A stretch of DNA of 8,805 bases from Propionibacteriaceae bacterium (lineage in GTDB: Bacteria; Actinomycetota; Actinomycetes; Propionibacteriales; Propionibacteriaceae), in assembly GCA_030538175.1 (NCBI GenBank), contig JAUNUL010000061.1:1-8805 (forward strand), written 5' to 3'. The notes beneath the pieces are model-generated. The model was not told the DNA's origin. It saw only the letters and a list, made by a program, of their open reading frames with translations, and did not search any database. Each line of letters starts with the position of its first letter. Position 1 is the first letter of the stretch. Made by a program: the position numbers and the translations under genes. Below, one piece after another: positions 1 through 7,391 of this stretch.

Positions 1-1889
<1,889 letters not shown>

Positions 1890-1967
1890 GTCAAACACCT
1901 TTCATGGTTCACAGGTTCAAGTTCTTTTCCAAGCCCGGGGCGTCGTCGCGGGTGCCGTCCCAAGCAG

Positions 1968-1994
1968 TTGGCACACTCCCACGGAGAGTGCCAA
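1968..1994. promoter_or_regulatory. CIRCE operator 2 (HrcA site) at the groES transcription start
   Basis: A second 9-9-9 inverted repeat: TTGGCACAC (1968-1976), 9-bp spacer, GAGTGCCAA (1986-1994). Eight of nine arm positions pair. It is a variant of the consensus (GGCAC in place of AGCAC, and one T to A change in the left arm). Its centre is 46 bp from that of operator 1, about four and a half helical turns. It would place HrcA over the transcription start and early leader. Confidence 0.85.
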
Positions 1995-1999
1995 TCGGA

Positions 2000-2028
2000 A
2001 CACTATCGCCGGACTAGCACTCGTTCAA
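2000..2028 (-). promoter_or_regulatory. groES-groEL vegetative-type promoter
   Basis: Read on the minus strand, TTGAAC (2023-2028) and TAGTGT (2000-2005) are separated by exactly 17 bp. This is a good match to a housekeeping-sigma promoter of the actinobacterial TTGxxx/TAnnnT type. Transcription should start around 1993-1994. The -35 hexamer lies inside the spacer of the upstream CIRCE, and the predicted start lies at the edge of the downstream CIRCE. The position therefore agrees with repression by HrcA. Confidence 0.8.
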
Positions 2029-2040
2029 GCGGAGTGCTAG
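2014..2040. promoter_or_regulatory. CIRCE operator 1 (HrcA site) over the groES -35
   Basis: A perfect 9-9-9 inverted repeat: CTAGCACTC (2014-2022), 9-bp spacer, GAGTGCTAG (2032-2040). It differs from the consensus TTAGCACTC-N9-GAGTGCTAA only at the outermost base of each arm. The family role is binding of the heat-shock repressor HrcA, whose folding depends on GroEL, giving feedback control. The groES -35 hexamer sits in its spacer. Confidence 0.95.
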
Positions 2041-2310
2041 AGGGCCTTGCCTTCCCCGTGCTGGGGCGACCAACGGGTAACAAGTCAGTAACTCTGGTCA
2101 AGTCGAACATTTCTCCTAGCCAGCAACGATTTGAGCTGCTGCCCGATCCGATCGACACCTGCCAAGTCGACACATCTCCACACCTTGTCGCGACTTCCAG
2201 AGGTTAGGGTCGACCCGCCGGACGACGCGGCTTCCGGATGTGTGCCTCGAGAAACTGACGCGCATGCCTGACTCCGCGGTCCGCAGCAGCCGGCCGAGAG
2301 AAAGGATCGC
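2041..2310. other. Divergent intergenic region between groES and the betaine importer
   Basis: This 270-bp stretch contains no convincing gene. It must hold the importer promoter, but I cannot fix one. TAGGGT at 2205-2210 could be a -10, yet the only TTG-type hexamer nearby (TTGTCG, 2185-2190) is too close at 14 bp. The clearest element is the GTAAC direct repeat at 2077-2092, listed separately. Just before the importer start, AAAGGA (2301-2306) serves as its ribosome site. Confidence 0.6.
2077..2092. promoter_or_regulatory. GTAAC-N6-GTAAC direct repeat, possible MtrA or GlnR-type site
   Basis: GTAAC occurs at 2077-2081 and again at 2088-2092, an exact 11-bp period (one helical turn). OmpR-family response regulators of actinobacteria, notably MtrA and GlnR, bind direct repeats of this general form. 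In Corynebacterium glutamicum MtrA controls the betaine transporter genes betP and proP, which fits the downstream gene set. The repeat could equally act on groES, whose -35 lies about 50 bp away. Two five-base matches can arise by chance, so this remains tentative. Confidence 0.35.
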
Positions 2311-3492
2311 ATGACGGAAACCGCAGTCAGCGCCAAACGCCTGTTCAAGATCTTCTCCGCCGACGAGGCCCGCATCGGCCAGCGTCTGGCGGCAGGTGAG
2401 GACGTGGACCTGACGAGTGTGCGCGGGACGGCCGCAGTCGTCGACGCCTCCTTCGACGTACGCCAGGGTGAGTCGTTCGTCGTCATGGGCCTGTCGGGTT
2501 CCGGAAAGTCGACCCTCATCCGCATGCTCAACGGCCTGAACACCCCCACCTCCGGCACGGTCCACATTGGCGGGGAGGATCTCACCAACGCCACCCCCGA
2601 CCAGCTGCGCCGCATCCGCCGCGACAAGGTGTCGATGGTTTTCCAGCACTTCGCCCTGTTCCCCCACCGCACGGTTGCGGACAACGTGGCGTACGGACTG
2701 GAGGTCAAGAACGCCCCCAAAGCCGAGCAGCAGGAGCAGGCCCGGCATTGGATGAAGCAGGTGGGGCTGGGTGATGTCGGCAATAAATACCCCGATCAGC
2801 TTTCGGGCGGCATGCGCCAACGCGTGGGGCTCGCCCGCGCTCTGGCCGCTGGCACCGACATCCTGCTCATGGACGAGGCCTTCTCCGCGCTGGATCCGCT
2901 GATCCGATCCGACCTGCAGTCGCAGTTGATCGAGCTGCAGGCAGATCTGGGCAAGACCATCATCTTCATCACCCACGACCTGAACGAGGCCATGCGACTC
3001 GGGGACCGGGTCGCGGTGATGCGCCAAGGACGGATCGTCCAGATCGGCACGGCACCGCAGTTGCTGACCGATCCCGCCGATGACTATGTGGCGAGGTTCG
3101 TCGCCGACGTGGACCGCAGCCGAGTGCTGACCGCCGGCATGGTCGCCGACCGGACGGCTCCGGTGCTGGACCCCAACGCCACGGGGCAGGAGATCGCGGG
3201 CCTGCTGATCGCACAGGGCCACACGGTCGGTGCTGTGGTCCGGGATGACCGCCCCGTTGGCGTCGTCCCCTTGGCCGCGGCCCAGGACCAACCGGGGAGC
3301 ACCGCCGCGGAACTGCTCGTGGAGGACCCCGGCATCATCCGCAGCACTCCGATCGGTGACTTGTTCGGCCGCGCGGCGACCCAGCCGGGCGCCTTGGTCG
3401 TCGCCGACCGTCGCGGCCGACTCGTTGGGCTGCTGAGCCAGGACCGACTCCTGGCCGCCATGTCGGATGCCGGACTGCGAGGTGACGCATGA
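2311..3492 (+). CDS. proV: Glycine betaine/proline ABC importer, ATP-binding subunit with C-terminal CBS-like region
   Basis: Cytoplasmic ATPase that powers uptake of a quaternary-amine osmoprotectant (the ProV/OpuAA family). In the 393-residue product the Walker A motif GLSGSGKST is at 60-68, the Q-loop glutamine at 112, the ABC signature LSGGMRQR at 164-171, Walker B ILLMDEA at 184-190, the D-loop SALD at 192-195 and the switch histidine at 222. The N-terminal extension before Walker A, with VSAKRLFKIF, is typical of this subfamily. Residues about 275-390 look like a degenerate CBS pair. The second copy (about 345-385, ALVVADRRGRLVGLLSQDRLLAAM) is the clearer one. In OpuA such domains sense ionic strength, so osmotic gating is plausible but inferred. 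AAAGGA 4 nt upstream supports the ATG at 2311. The stop overlaps the permease start as ATGA. The exact substrate (glycine betaine, proline, choline or carnitine) cannot be read from this subunit. Confidence 0.95.
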   Translation: MTETAVSAKRLFKIFSADEARIGQRLAAGEDVDLTSVRGTAAVVDASFDVRQGESFVVMGLSGSGKSTLIRMLNGLNTPTSGTVHIGGEDLTNATPDQLRRIRRDKVSMVFQHFALFPHRTVADNVAYGLEVKNAPKAEQQEQARHWMKQVGLGDVGNKYPDQLSGGMRQRVGLARALAAGTDILLMDEAFSALDPLIRSDLQSQLIELQADLGKTIIFITHDLNEAMRLGDRVAVMRQGRIVQIGTAPQLLTDPADDYVARFVADVDRSRVLTAGMVADRTAPVLDPNATGQEIAGLLIAQGHTVGAVVRDDRPVGVVPLAAAQDQPGSTAAELLVEDPGIIRSTPIGDLFGRAATQPGALVVADRRGRLVGLLSQDRLLAAMSDAGLRGDA

Positions 3493-4421
3493 GATTCGAC
3501 CCACTCAACCCATCGATCCCGTTCGGCGACGGCGTCGCTGACGCCATCGACTGGACTCAAGCCACCATGGGGTGGCTCTTCGATGGGATCCAGGCCTTCC
3601 TCCAACTCATCTATGGCGCCTTCACCTTCGCACTGGCCACACCGCCCTATTGGGTAATCATCCTGATCTTCGCTGCTATCGCATGGCGCGCGGCCTCCTG
3701 GCGGCTGGCCCTGTTCACTGCGATCGGGTTCTATCTGATCCGCGGTTTCGACCTGTGGCTGCACGCCATGCAAACAATCTCGCTGGTCGTGCTCGCCGTG
3801 TTGTGTGCCCTGCTGTTGGCGATCCCGCTCGGCATCTGGGCGGCTCGATCCACCACGGTCTCGAAGATCGTCAAACCAGTGCTCGACCTGATGCAGACGA
3901 TGCCGGCGATGGTCTATCTGATCCCGGCGATCACCATCTTCGGGATCGGCCCCACCCCCGGTGCCATCGCCACGTTGATCTTCGCGATGCCACCCGGCGT
4001 ACGGCTCACCGAGCTCGCGATCCGTCAGGTCGACAAGGAACTGGTCGAGGCGGGGTACGCCTTCGGCTCGACCCCGGGCCGCATCCTGCGCCAGATCCAG
4101 TTGCCGGTGGCCTTGCCGACGATCATGGCCGGCGTCAACCAGGTGATCATGCTGGCCCTGTCGATGGTCGTGCTCGCGGGCATGGCCGGCGCCGGTGGCT
4201 TGGGTGGCGACGTCGTCGGTTCACTGGCCAGCCTCAACATCCCGCTCGGCATCGAAGCCGGCACCGCGGTTGTCATCATTGCGATCTTCCTCGACCGAGT
4301 GAGCGCCCGCTTCGGCGAACCTCAACGCCGCCGGCCGCGGGGTCGGCGTACCCAACAAGAGACGGAAACCTCCGGACAGGACCCCACCACCGAACCCACA
4401 ACGGAACGGAGCAAGGCATGA
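3489..4421 (+). CDS. proW: Glycine betaine/proline ABC importer, permease subunit
   Basis: Inner-membrane permease of the ProW/OpuAB family, 310 residues. The N-terminal LNPSIPFGDGVADAIDW block matches the pre-helix segment usual in ProW proteins. Hydrophobic helices follow at about 53-67, 73-87, 96-118, 138-152, 157-169, 211-234 and 252-268. The ATPase-coupling EAA loop is at about 187-212 (EAGYAFGSTPGRILRQIQLP). The substrate-binding protein is encoded separately and is not fused to this subunit, unlike OpuABC-type fusions. The C-terminal 30 residues (281-310) are highly charged and rich in R, T, E and Q, and are probably disordered in the cytoplasm. I do not recognise a function for that tail. 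Start and stop both overlap the neighbouring genes by four bases (ATGA at 3489-3492 and 4418-4421), implying translational coupling and balanced subunit supply. Confidence 0.94.
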   Translation: MRFDPLNPSIPFGDGVADAIDWTQATMGWLFDGIQAFLQLIYGAFTFALATPPYWVIILIFAAIAWRAASWRLALFTAIGFYLIRGFDLWLHAMQTISLVVLAVLCALLLAIPLGIWAARSTTVSKIVKPVLDLMQTMPAMVYLIPAITIFGIGPTPGAIATLIFAMPPGVRLTELAIRQVDKELVEAGYAFGSTPGRILRQIQLPVALPTIMAGVNQVIMLALSMVVLAGMAGAGGLGGDVVGSLASLNIPLGIEAGTAVVIIAIFLDRVSARFGEPQRRRPRGRRTQQETETSGQDPTTEPTTERSKA

Positions 4422-5425
4422 AGAAGACCGGACTTGGCGTTCTCGCACTCGCGGGCGCCATGATGCTGACCGCGTGCGGCGCATCCAACTCGGGCAGCGG
4501 CCCGACCAATGGCGCCCAGCCCGCCCCCGGCAGTCAGGAAACGACCGCAGCAGCGACCGCTTGGACCGAATGCAAGCCGGGCGAACACGCCCAGGATGCC
4601 TCCGGCATGCCAGAAGACGGCGAGAAGAACGTCACCCTCGGCGCGTTCAACGGCTGGGATGAGTCGTTCGCCACCACCCACCTGCTGAAGGCCGTCCTGG
4701 AGAAGGAGGGCTACACCGTCGACATCCAGGCGTTCGAGGCAGCCCCCGCCTTCACCGGCACCGCCCGCGGCGACATCGATGTCATCACCGATGTGTGGAT
4801 GCCGGTGACGCACCCGCAGTACATCGATCAGTTCGGCGACAACCTGGTGCACCTGGGCTGTTGGTACGACAACGCGAAGCTCACGATCGCGGTGAACGAC
4901 TCGTCCCCGGCCAAGACGATCGCTGATCTGGCGACGATGAAGGATGAGTACGGCGGCAAGCTCTATGGCATCGAGCCGGGCGCCGGCCTGACCAAGGCCA
5001 CACGCGAGAAGGCCATCCCGACCTACAAGCTCGAGGACTGGGAGTTCGTCGTTTCCTCGACCCCGGCGATGCTCGCGCAGGTCGATCGCGCCACCAAGGG
5101 CAATGAGAACGTGGCCGTGACGCTGTGGCGTCCGCACTGGGCCTATTCGGCGTATCCCATGCGGGATCTCGAGGACCCCGAGGGCGCGATGGGCGGCGTC
5201 GAGATCATTTCGTCCGCCGGCAGCAAGGACTTTGCGGAGAAGTCTCCCAAGGCGGCGCAGATCGTGAAGAACCTGGCCCTCGATGACGCCCAGCTGGCCG
5301 AACTCGAGGACTACATGATGAGCCCCGAGCACCATGGCGGGAAGAACCACGACGCGGCTGTCGCGCAGTGGCTCGAGCAGCATCCCGACTTCGCCGAAGA
5401 GTTGGTCAAGGGCGATTTGGGCTGA
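4418..5425 (+). CDS. proX: Glycine betaine/proline ABC importer, substrate-binding lipoprotein
   Basis: Extracellular ligand-binding protein of the OpuAC/ProX family, 335 residues. A short signal peptide ends in the lipobox LTAC with Cys20 as the lipidated residue, so the protein is tethered to the outer face of the membrane. A low-complexity linker rich in G, S, P, A and T follows to about 48, and the binding domain runs from about 70 to 330. Family landmarks are FNGWDES (78-84, Trp80), DVWMPVTHPQY (125-135), GIEPGAG (184-190) and WRPHWAYSAYPMRDLEDP (237-254). The tryptophans at 80, 237 and 241 are candidates for the aromatic cage that holds quaternary ammonium groups. The ATG at 4418 is preceded by GGAG at 4408-4411 and overlaps the permease stop. 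The reading frame is open far upstream, but only this start gives a signal peptide. The final 20 bp overlap the convergent gene on the other strand. Confidence 0.95.
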   Translation: MKKTGLGVLALAGAMMLTACGASNSGSGPTNGAQPAPGSQETTAAATAWTECKPGEHAQDASGMPEDGEKNVTLGAFNGWDESFATTHLLKAVLEKEGYTVDIQAFEAAPAFTGTARGDIDVITDVWMPVTHPQYIDQFGDNLVHLGCWYDNAKLTIAVNDSSPAKTIADLATMKDEYGGKLYGIEPGAGLTKATREKAIPTYKLEDWEFVVSSTPAMLAQVDRATKGNENVAVTLWRPHWAYSAYPMRDLEDPEGAMGGVEIISSAGSKDFAEKSPKAAQIVKNLALDDAQLAELEDYMMSPEHHGGKNHDAAVAQWLEQHPDFAEELVKGDLG

Positions 5426-6176
5426 TCGCGGACACCCGTTCCCATCGGCGCGGCGCGACATCCAGCCCGCGCCGATGGGAGTTCCCGCCCACCAGCAGGC
5501 CGAACATCAACCCCACGAGGAGCGACACCACGATGTGTTCCCCCCCATCCTCGATGATCGCGACCAGATCCCCCGGTTGCGTCGAATAGGCCACCAGGCC
5601 ATGCAACGCATCGACCACCACCCCGAAGAATGCGAGCAACGCGAGCAGCGCGATGATCGCCCGGTGCTCGGCTCTCGCCTGCCGGCCAGGCTCCCGCTGC
5701 AGCAGCCAGGCCCACACGACACAGACCAGCAAGGGCAGGGCGACCCCGACGAACTCCCCCAGGGTCGCGTCCGGCTGATGCACGTCCGGTGACCACAGAT
5801 CGGTCAAGAGCCGGCCGAGTCGTTCATGAAGCTGCAGGGCATCGTCGAGCAGCAAGTAGCCGAAGATCGCCGCCCAGCCGGCCAACCGCCAGCGGCGTTG
5901 CGTACGCCCCACCCAGACGGTGAGCACGACCAACCAGAGGAATTTCAGGTACTGGATGAACTCGCCATAGCCGTGATCCACGTCGAGGAACAAGGCATCG
6001 CTCACGTCCAGCACCCGGTTTCCCAGGTGCAGCGCGATCAGCGTCAGGTCAGCGACCAGCAACAGCGCCACAAGGACGCCGACACCAGGGGTCTTTCGGT
6101 CCGCAACGAACCGCCCGATCGCGTCCCGCCACCTGCGCCGACGAGTCGAGAAAGCAACTCTCGGATGTCCAGTCAT
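5406..6176 (-). CDS. Uncharacterised six-helix integral membrane protein
   Basis: I do not recognise a named family. The 256-residue product starts with a basic cytoplasmic segment (STRRRRWRD), then six probable helices at about 31-51, 74-90, 98-113, 140-159, 172-192 and 205-230, and a basic tail. Acidic and histidine residues recur in or beside the helices: DVDHGYGEF (65-73), LLLDDALQLHERLG (108-121), VVVDALHG (187-194) and IIEDGGEHIVV (207-217). Such a pattern would suit a metal site or proton-linked catalysis or transport in the membrane; this is inference. The amphipathic and hydrophobic pattern, the frame-wide G/C third-position bias and the lack of a competing plus-strand gene support it being real. 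No ribosome site precedes the ATG. A -10-like CATTGT (6184-6189) placed 7 bp upstream would give a leaderless message. Its 3' end runs through the importer terminator and overlaps proX by 20 bp. Confidence 0.75.
   Translation of the reverse strand: MTGHPRVAFSTRRRRWRDAIGRFVADRKTPGVGVLVALLLVADLTLIALHLGNRVLDVSDALFLDVDHGYGEFIQYLKFLWLVVLTVWVGRTQRRWRLAGWAAIFGYLLLDDALQLHERLGRLLTDLWSPDVHQPDATLGEFVGVALPLLVCVVWAWLLQREPGRQARAEHRAIIALLALLAFFGVVVDALHGLVAYSTQPGDLVAIIEDGGEHIVVSLLVGLMFGLLVGGNSHRRGLDVAPRRWERVSAISPNRP
5440..5480 (+). terminator. Strong hairpin after the importer operon, likely terminator
   Basis: A perfect 14-bp inverted repeat (arms 5440-5453 and 5467-5480, TCCCATCGGCGCGG and its complement) encloses a 13-nt loop. 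It begins 14 bp after the proX stop. There is no clear U-run, which is common for actinobacterial terminators. It lies inside the 3' part of the opposing gene (its residues about 232-246), so efficient termination on the minus strand would cut that message before its stop codon. Confidence 0.65.
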
Positions 6177-6183
6177 AGAACGA

Positions 6184-6189
6184 ACAATG
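6184..6189 (-). promoter_or_regulatory. Possible -10 of a leaderless promoter for the six-helix protein
   Basis: On the minus strand, CATTGT ends 7 bp before the ATG at 6176, so transcription would begin at the start codon. This fits the absence of any Shine-Dalgarno sequence. There is no recognisable -35 at 17 bp; that region is filled by the direct repeats at 6195-6227, which could bind an activator instead. The hexamer match is weak. Confidence 0.3.
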
Positions 6190-6194
6190 AAACC

Positions 6195-6227
6195 ACAAGA
6201 TGAGCCGCCGATGAGACGAATATGAGC
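6195..6227 (-). repeat. Three contiguous 11-bp direct repeats upstream of the six-helix protein
   Basis: On the minus strand the units are GCTCATATTCG (6217-6227), TCTCATCGGCG (6206-6216) and GCTCATCTTGT (6195-6205). All share CTCAT at the same position, with an exact 11-bp period. A related TTTCATTGT follows out of phase in 6184-6192. Tandem 11-bp units with a TCA core are the usual target form of OmpR/PhoP-type response regulators (for example actinobacterial PHO boxes built on GTTCACC units). They would span about -19 to -51 relative to a leaderless start at 6176, the right place for an activator touching RNA polymerase. Confidence 0.5.
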
Positions 6228-6245
6228 ACGATCCTCACGTTCGCC

Positions 6246-6261
6246 GGCGGAAGAATCCGCC
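6246..6261. repeat. Hairpin A with GGCGGA/TCCGCC arms
   Basis: A 6-bp stem GGCGGA...TCCGCC closes a 4-nt loop (AGAA on the plus strand). It lies in the 168-bp gap between the dehydrogenase and the membrane protein. The arms are identical to those of hairpin B at 6291-6305. No T-run follows on either strand, so a terminator role is only possible. Confidence 0.4.
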
Positions 6262-6290
6262 CGCGGGACAGGCAGCCGGCTCCTCAGGAT

Positions 6291-6305
6291 GGCGGACGAT
6301 CCGCC
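6291..6305. terminator. Hairpin B with GGCGGA/TCCGCC arms, possible terminator of the dehydrogenase gene
   Basis: A 6-bp stem with a 3-nt loop (CGA) lies about 40 bp past the dehydrogenase stop at 6345. It has the same arms as hairpin A. Part of it, GCGGACGATCC (6292-6302), is repeated directly at 6323-6333. No T-run is present, so the terminator call is weak. Confidence 0.35.
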
Positions 6306-6344
6306 CCGTAGTCAGCAACCGTGCGGACGATCCCTGGCCGCGGA

Positions 6345-7391
6345 TCAGCCCGCCGTGGCGCCCTCGTCGGCAACCTGCAGATATGCCTTCAACCCGGTCG
6401 TGGCCCTGGTCGGATCAAGGGCGAAGTCCAGCTGATCGAGGGTGTAGCGATCCCCGATGAGCCGCTCGGTGGGCAACCAGCCCGCAGCGATGAGGGCGAT
6501 CCCCATCGGGAAGGTGTTGGCGTACCGAAACGAGCCGTGGACGGTCAGCTCACGGTTCTGCATGAGGGTGATCGGCAACGCGACCTCATCCGCCCCGCGC
6601 CCGACAAGCACCACGTGACCGGCGGGTCGCACCGCGGGGAAACCACGCCGGATCGCCGCGGCTGATCCGGAGCACTCGACGAACGCGTCGTAGTGCGCGG
6701 TCGGAATGGCGATGCCGGCCCGCGCCATGTTGAAGGTATCCGTGGCGCCGATGTCCTGGGCCCGGGCCAAGCGTTCCCCGGACAGGTCGCTGATGGCGAT
6801 CTCATCCGCGCCGAGTTCCTTTGCGACCGCGACGGTGATCAACCCGATGGGGCCGGCACCAGCGACGAGCACCTTCGACCCTGCCTTGATGTCGGCTTTG
6901 TTCAACGCTGCGAGCGCGATCGCTGTCGGTTCGGCGAGCACGGCCGACGGGATCGGCACTTGGCTGGGCACGGTGTGGGAGAAATCGCTGGGATGGACCA
7001 CATATTCGGCGAACACACCATCGCAACCGGGGGTCCCCAGGAAGGTTGCGGTGTCACAGAGGTTATAGCGCCCCTGCCGGCACTGCGCGCACTCGCGACA
7101 GATGCGCAACGGTTCCAGCGAGACGAGCTCCCCGATGCGTTCGGCGGGCACTCCCTCGCCCACACCAACGATGTGCCCGGCGGCGGTGCGGCCCAGGACC
7201 AGCGGCCCACGCATCGGCTGACCGCGCAGCCGGCCTGTGCTGTAGAGCTGGACGTCCGCCCCGGACACAGCGGCCGCAGCAATTCGGATGAGCACCTCTC
7301 CCGGACCGGGCACGGGCACCTCGCGCTCCTCGAGCGAAAGGTTGCGGACACCACGCAGGACGCTGGCGCGCATCGTGCTCGGGATCTCCAT
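6345..7391 (-). CDS. Zinc-type MDR dehydrogenase homologue lacking catalytic zinc ligands
   Basis: Medium-chain dehydrogenase/reductase of the sorbitol/xylitol/threonine dehydrogenase type, 348 residues, normal length. The N-terminal GroES-like catalytic domain is followed by a Rossmann fold with GAGPIG at 178-183 and Asp202 at the end of the second strand, which favours NAD over NADP. The structural zinc site is intact (Cys98, 101, 104 and 112 in CRECAQCRQGRYNLC). The catalytic site is not. The usual CGSD motif reads SGAD (43-46), so the zinc cysteine is Ser43. The usual GHE motif reads GRT (67-69), so Arg68 and Thr69 replace the His-Glu pair. Glu154 in LAEP is kept. The protein may therefore be a zinc-independent enzyme, have altered chemistry, or be catalytically dead. 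AGGAGGAG-like sequence (7395-7402) directly upstream supports the ATG at 7391 over the Met at codon 7. The substrate cannot be assigned. Confidence 0.9.
   Translation of the reverse strand: MEIPSTMRASVLRGVRNLSLEEREVPVPGPGEVLIRIAAAAVSGADVQLYSTGRLRGQPMRGPLVLGRTAAGHIVGVGEGVPAERIGELVSLEPLRICRECAQCRQGRYNLCDTATFLGTPGCDGVFAEYVVHPSDFSHTVPSQVPIPSAVLAEPTAIALAALNKADIKAGSKVLVAGAGPIGLITVAVAKELGADEIAISDLSGERLARAQDIGATDTFNMARAGIAIPTAHYDAFVECSGSAAAIRRGFPAVRPAGHVVLVGRGADEVALPITLMQNRELTVHGSFRYANTFPMGIALIAAGWLPTERLIGDRYTLDQLDFALDPTRATTGLKAYLQVADEGATAG

Noticed and set aside
2150..2173. Repeated TCGACAC at 2152-2158 and 2167-2173 upstream of the importer
   Set aside because: Short G/C-rich motif containing a SalI-like palindrome, 15-bp spacing not a helical multiple; likely chance.
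2116..3504. 462-codon open frame on the minus strand opposite the ATPase gene
   Set aside because: Antisense shadow of a gene with every ABC motif intact; no ribosome site and no recognisable domain.
3572..4417. Upstream in-frame extension of the binding-protein gene (617-codon open frame)
   Set aside because: It overlaps the permease in another frame and encodes R/H/P-rich nonsense. The start at 4418 has a ribosome site, a signal peptide and a lipobox.
4322..5461. 379-codon open frame on the minus strand opposite the binding-protein gene
   Set aside because: Antisense shadow; no domain, and it conflicts with the well-supported lipoprotein gene and the membrane-protein gene.
5440..5480. Inverted repeat as the end of a mobile element or an attachment site
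   Set aside because: Only one copy, no transposase or integrase nearby, and its place directly after the importer stop fits a terminator.
5334..5792. 152-codon plus-strand frame in the region of the six-helix gene, and other plus-strand frames there
   Set aside because: The minus-strand frame gives a coherent six-helix protein with repeated motifs, while the plus-strand frames give hydrophilic, Q/R/P-rich sequence.
6345..7391. Dehydrogenase gene as a pseudogene because of the lost zinc ligands
   Set aside because: Length, Rossmann motif, structural zinc site and ribosome site are all intact, with no stop or frameshift; altered function fits better than decay.
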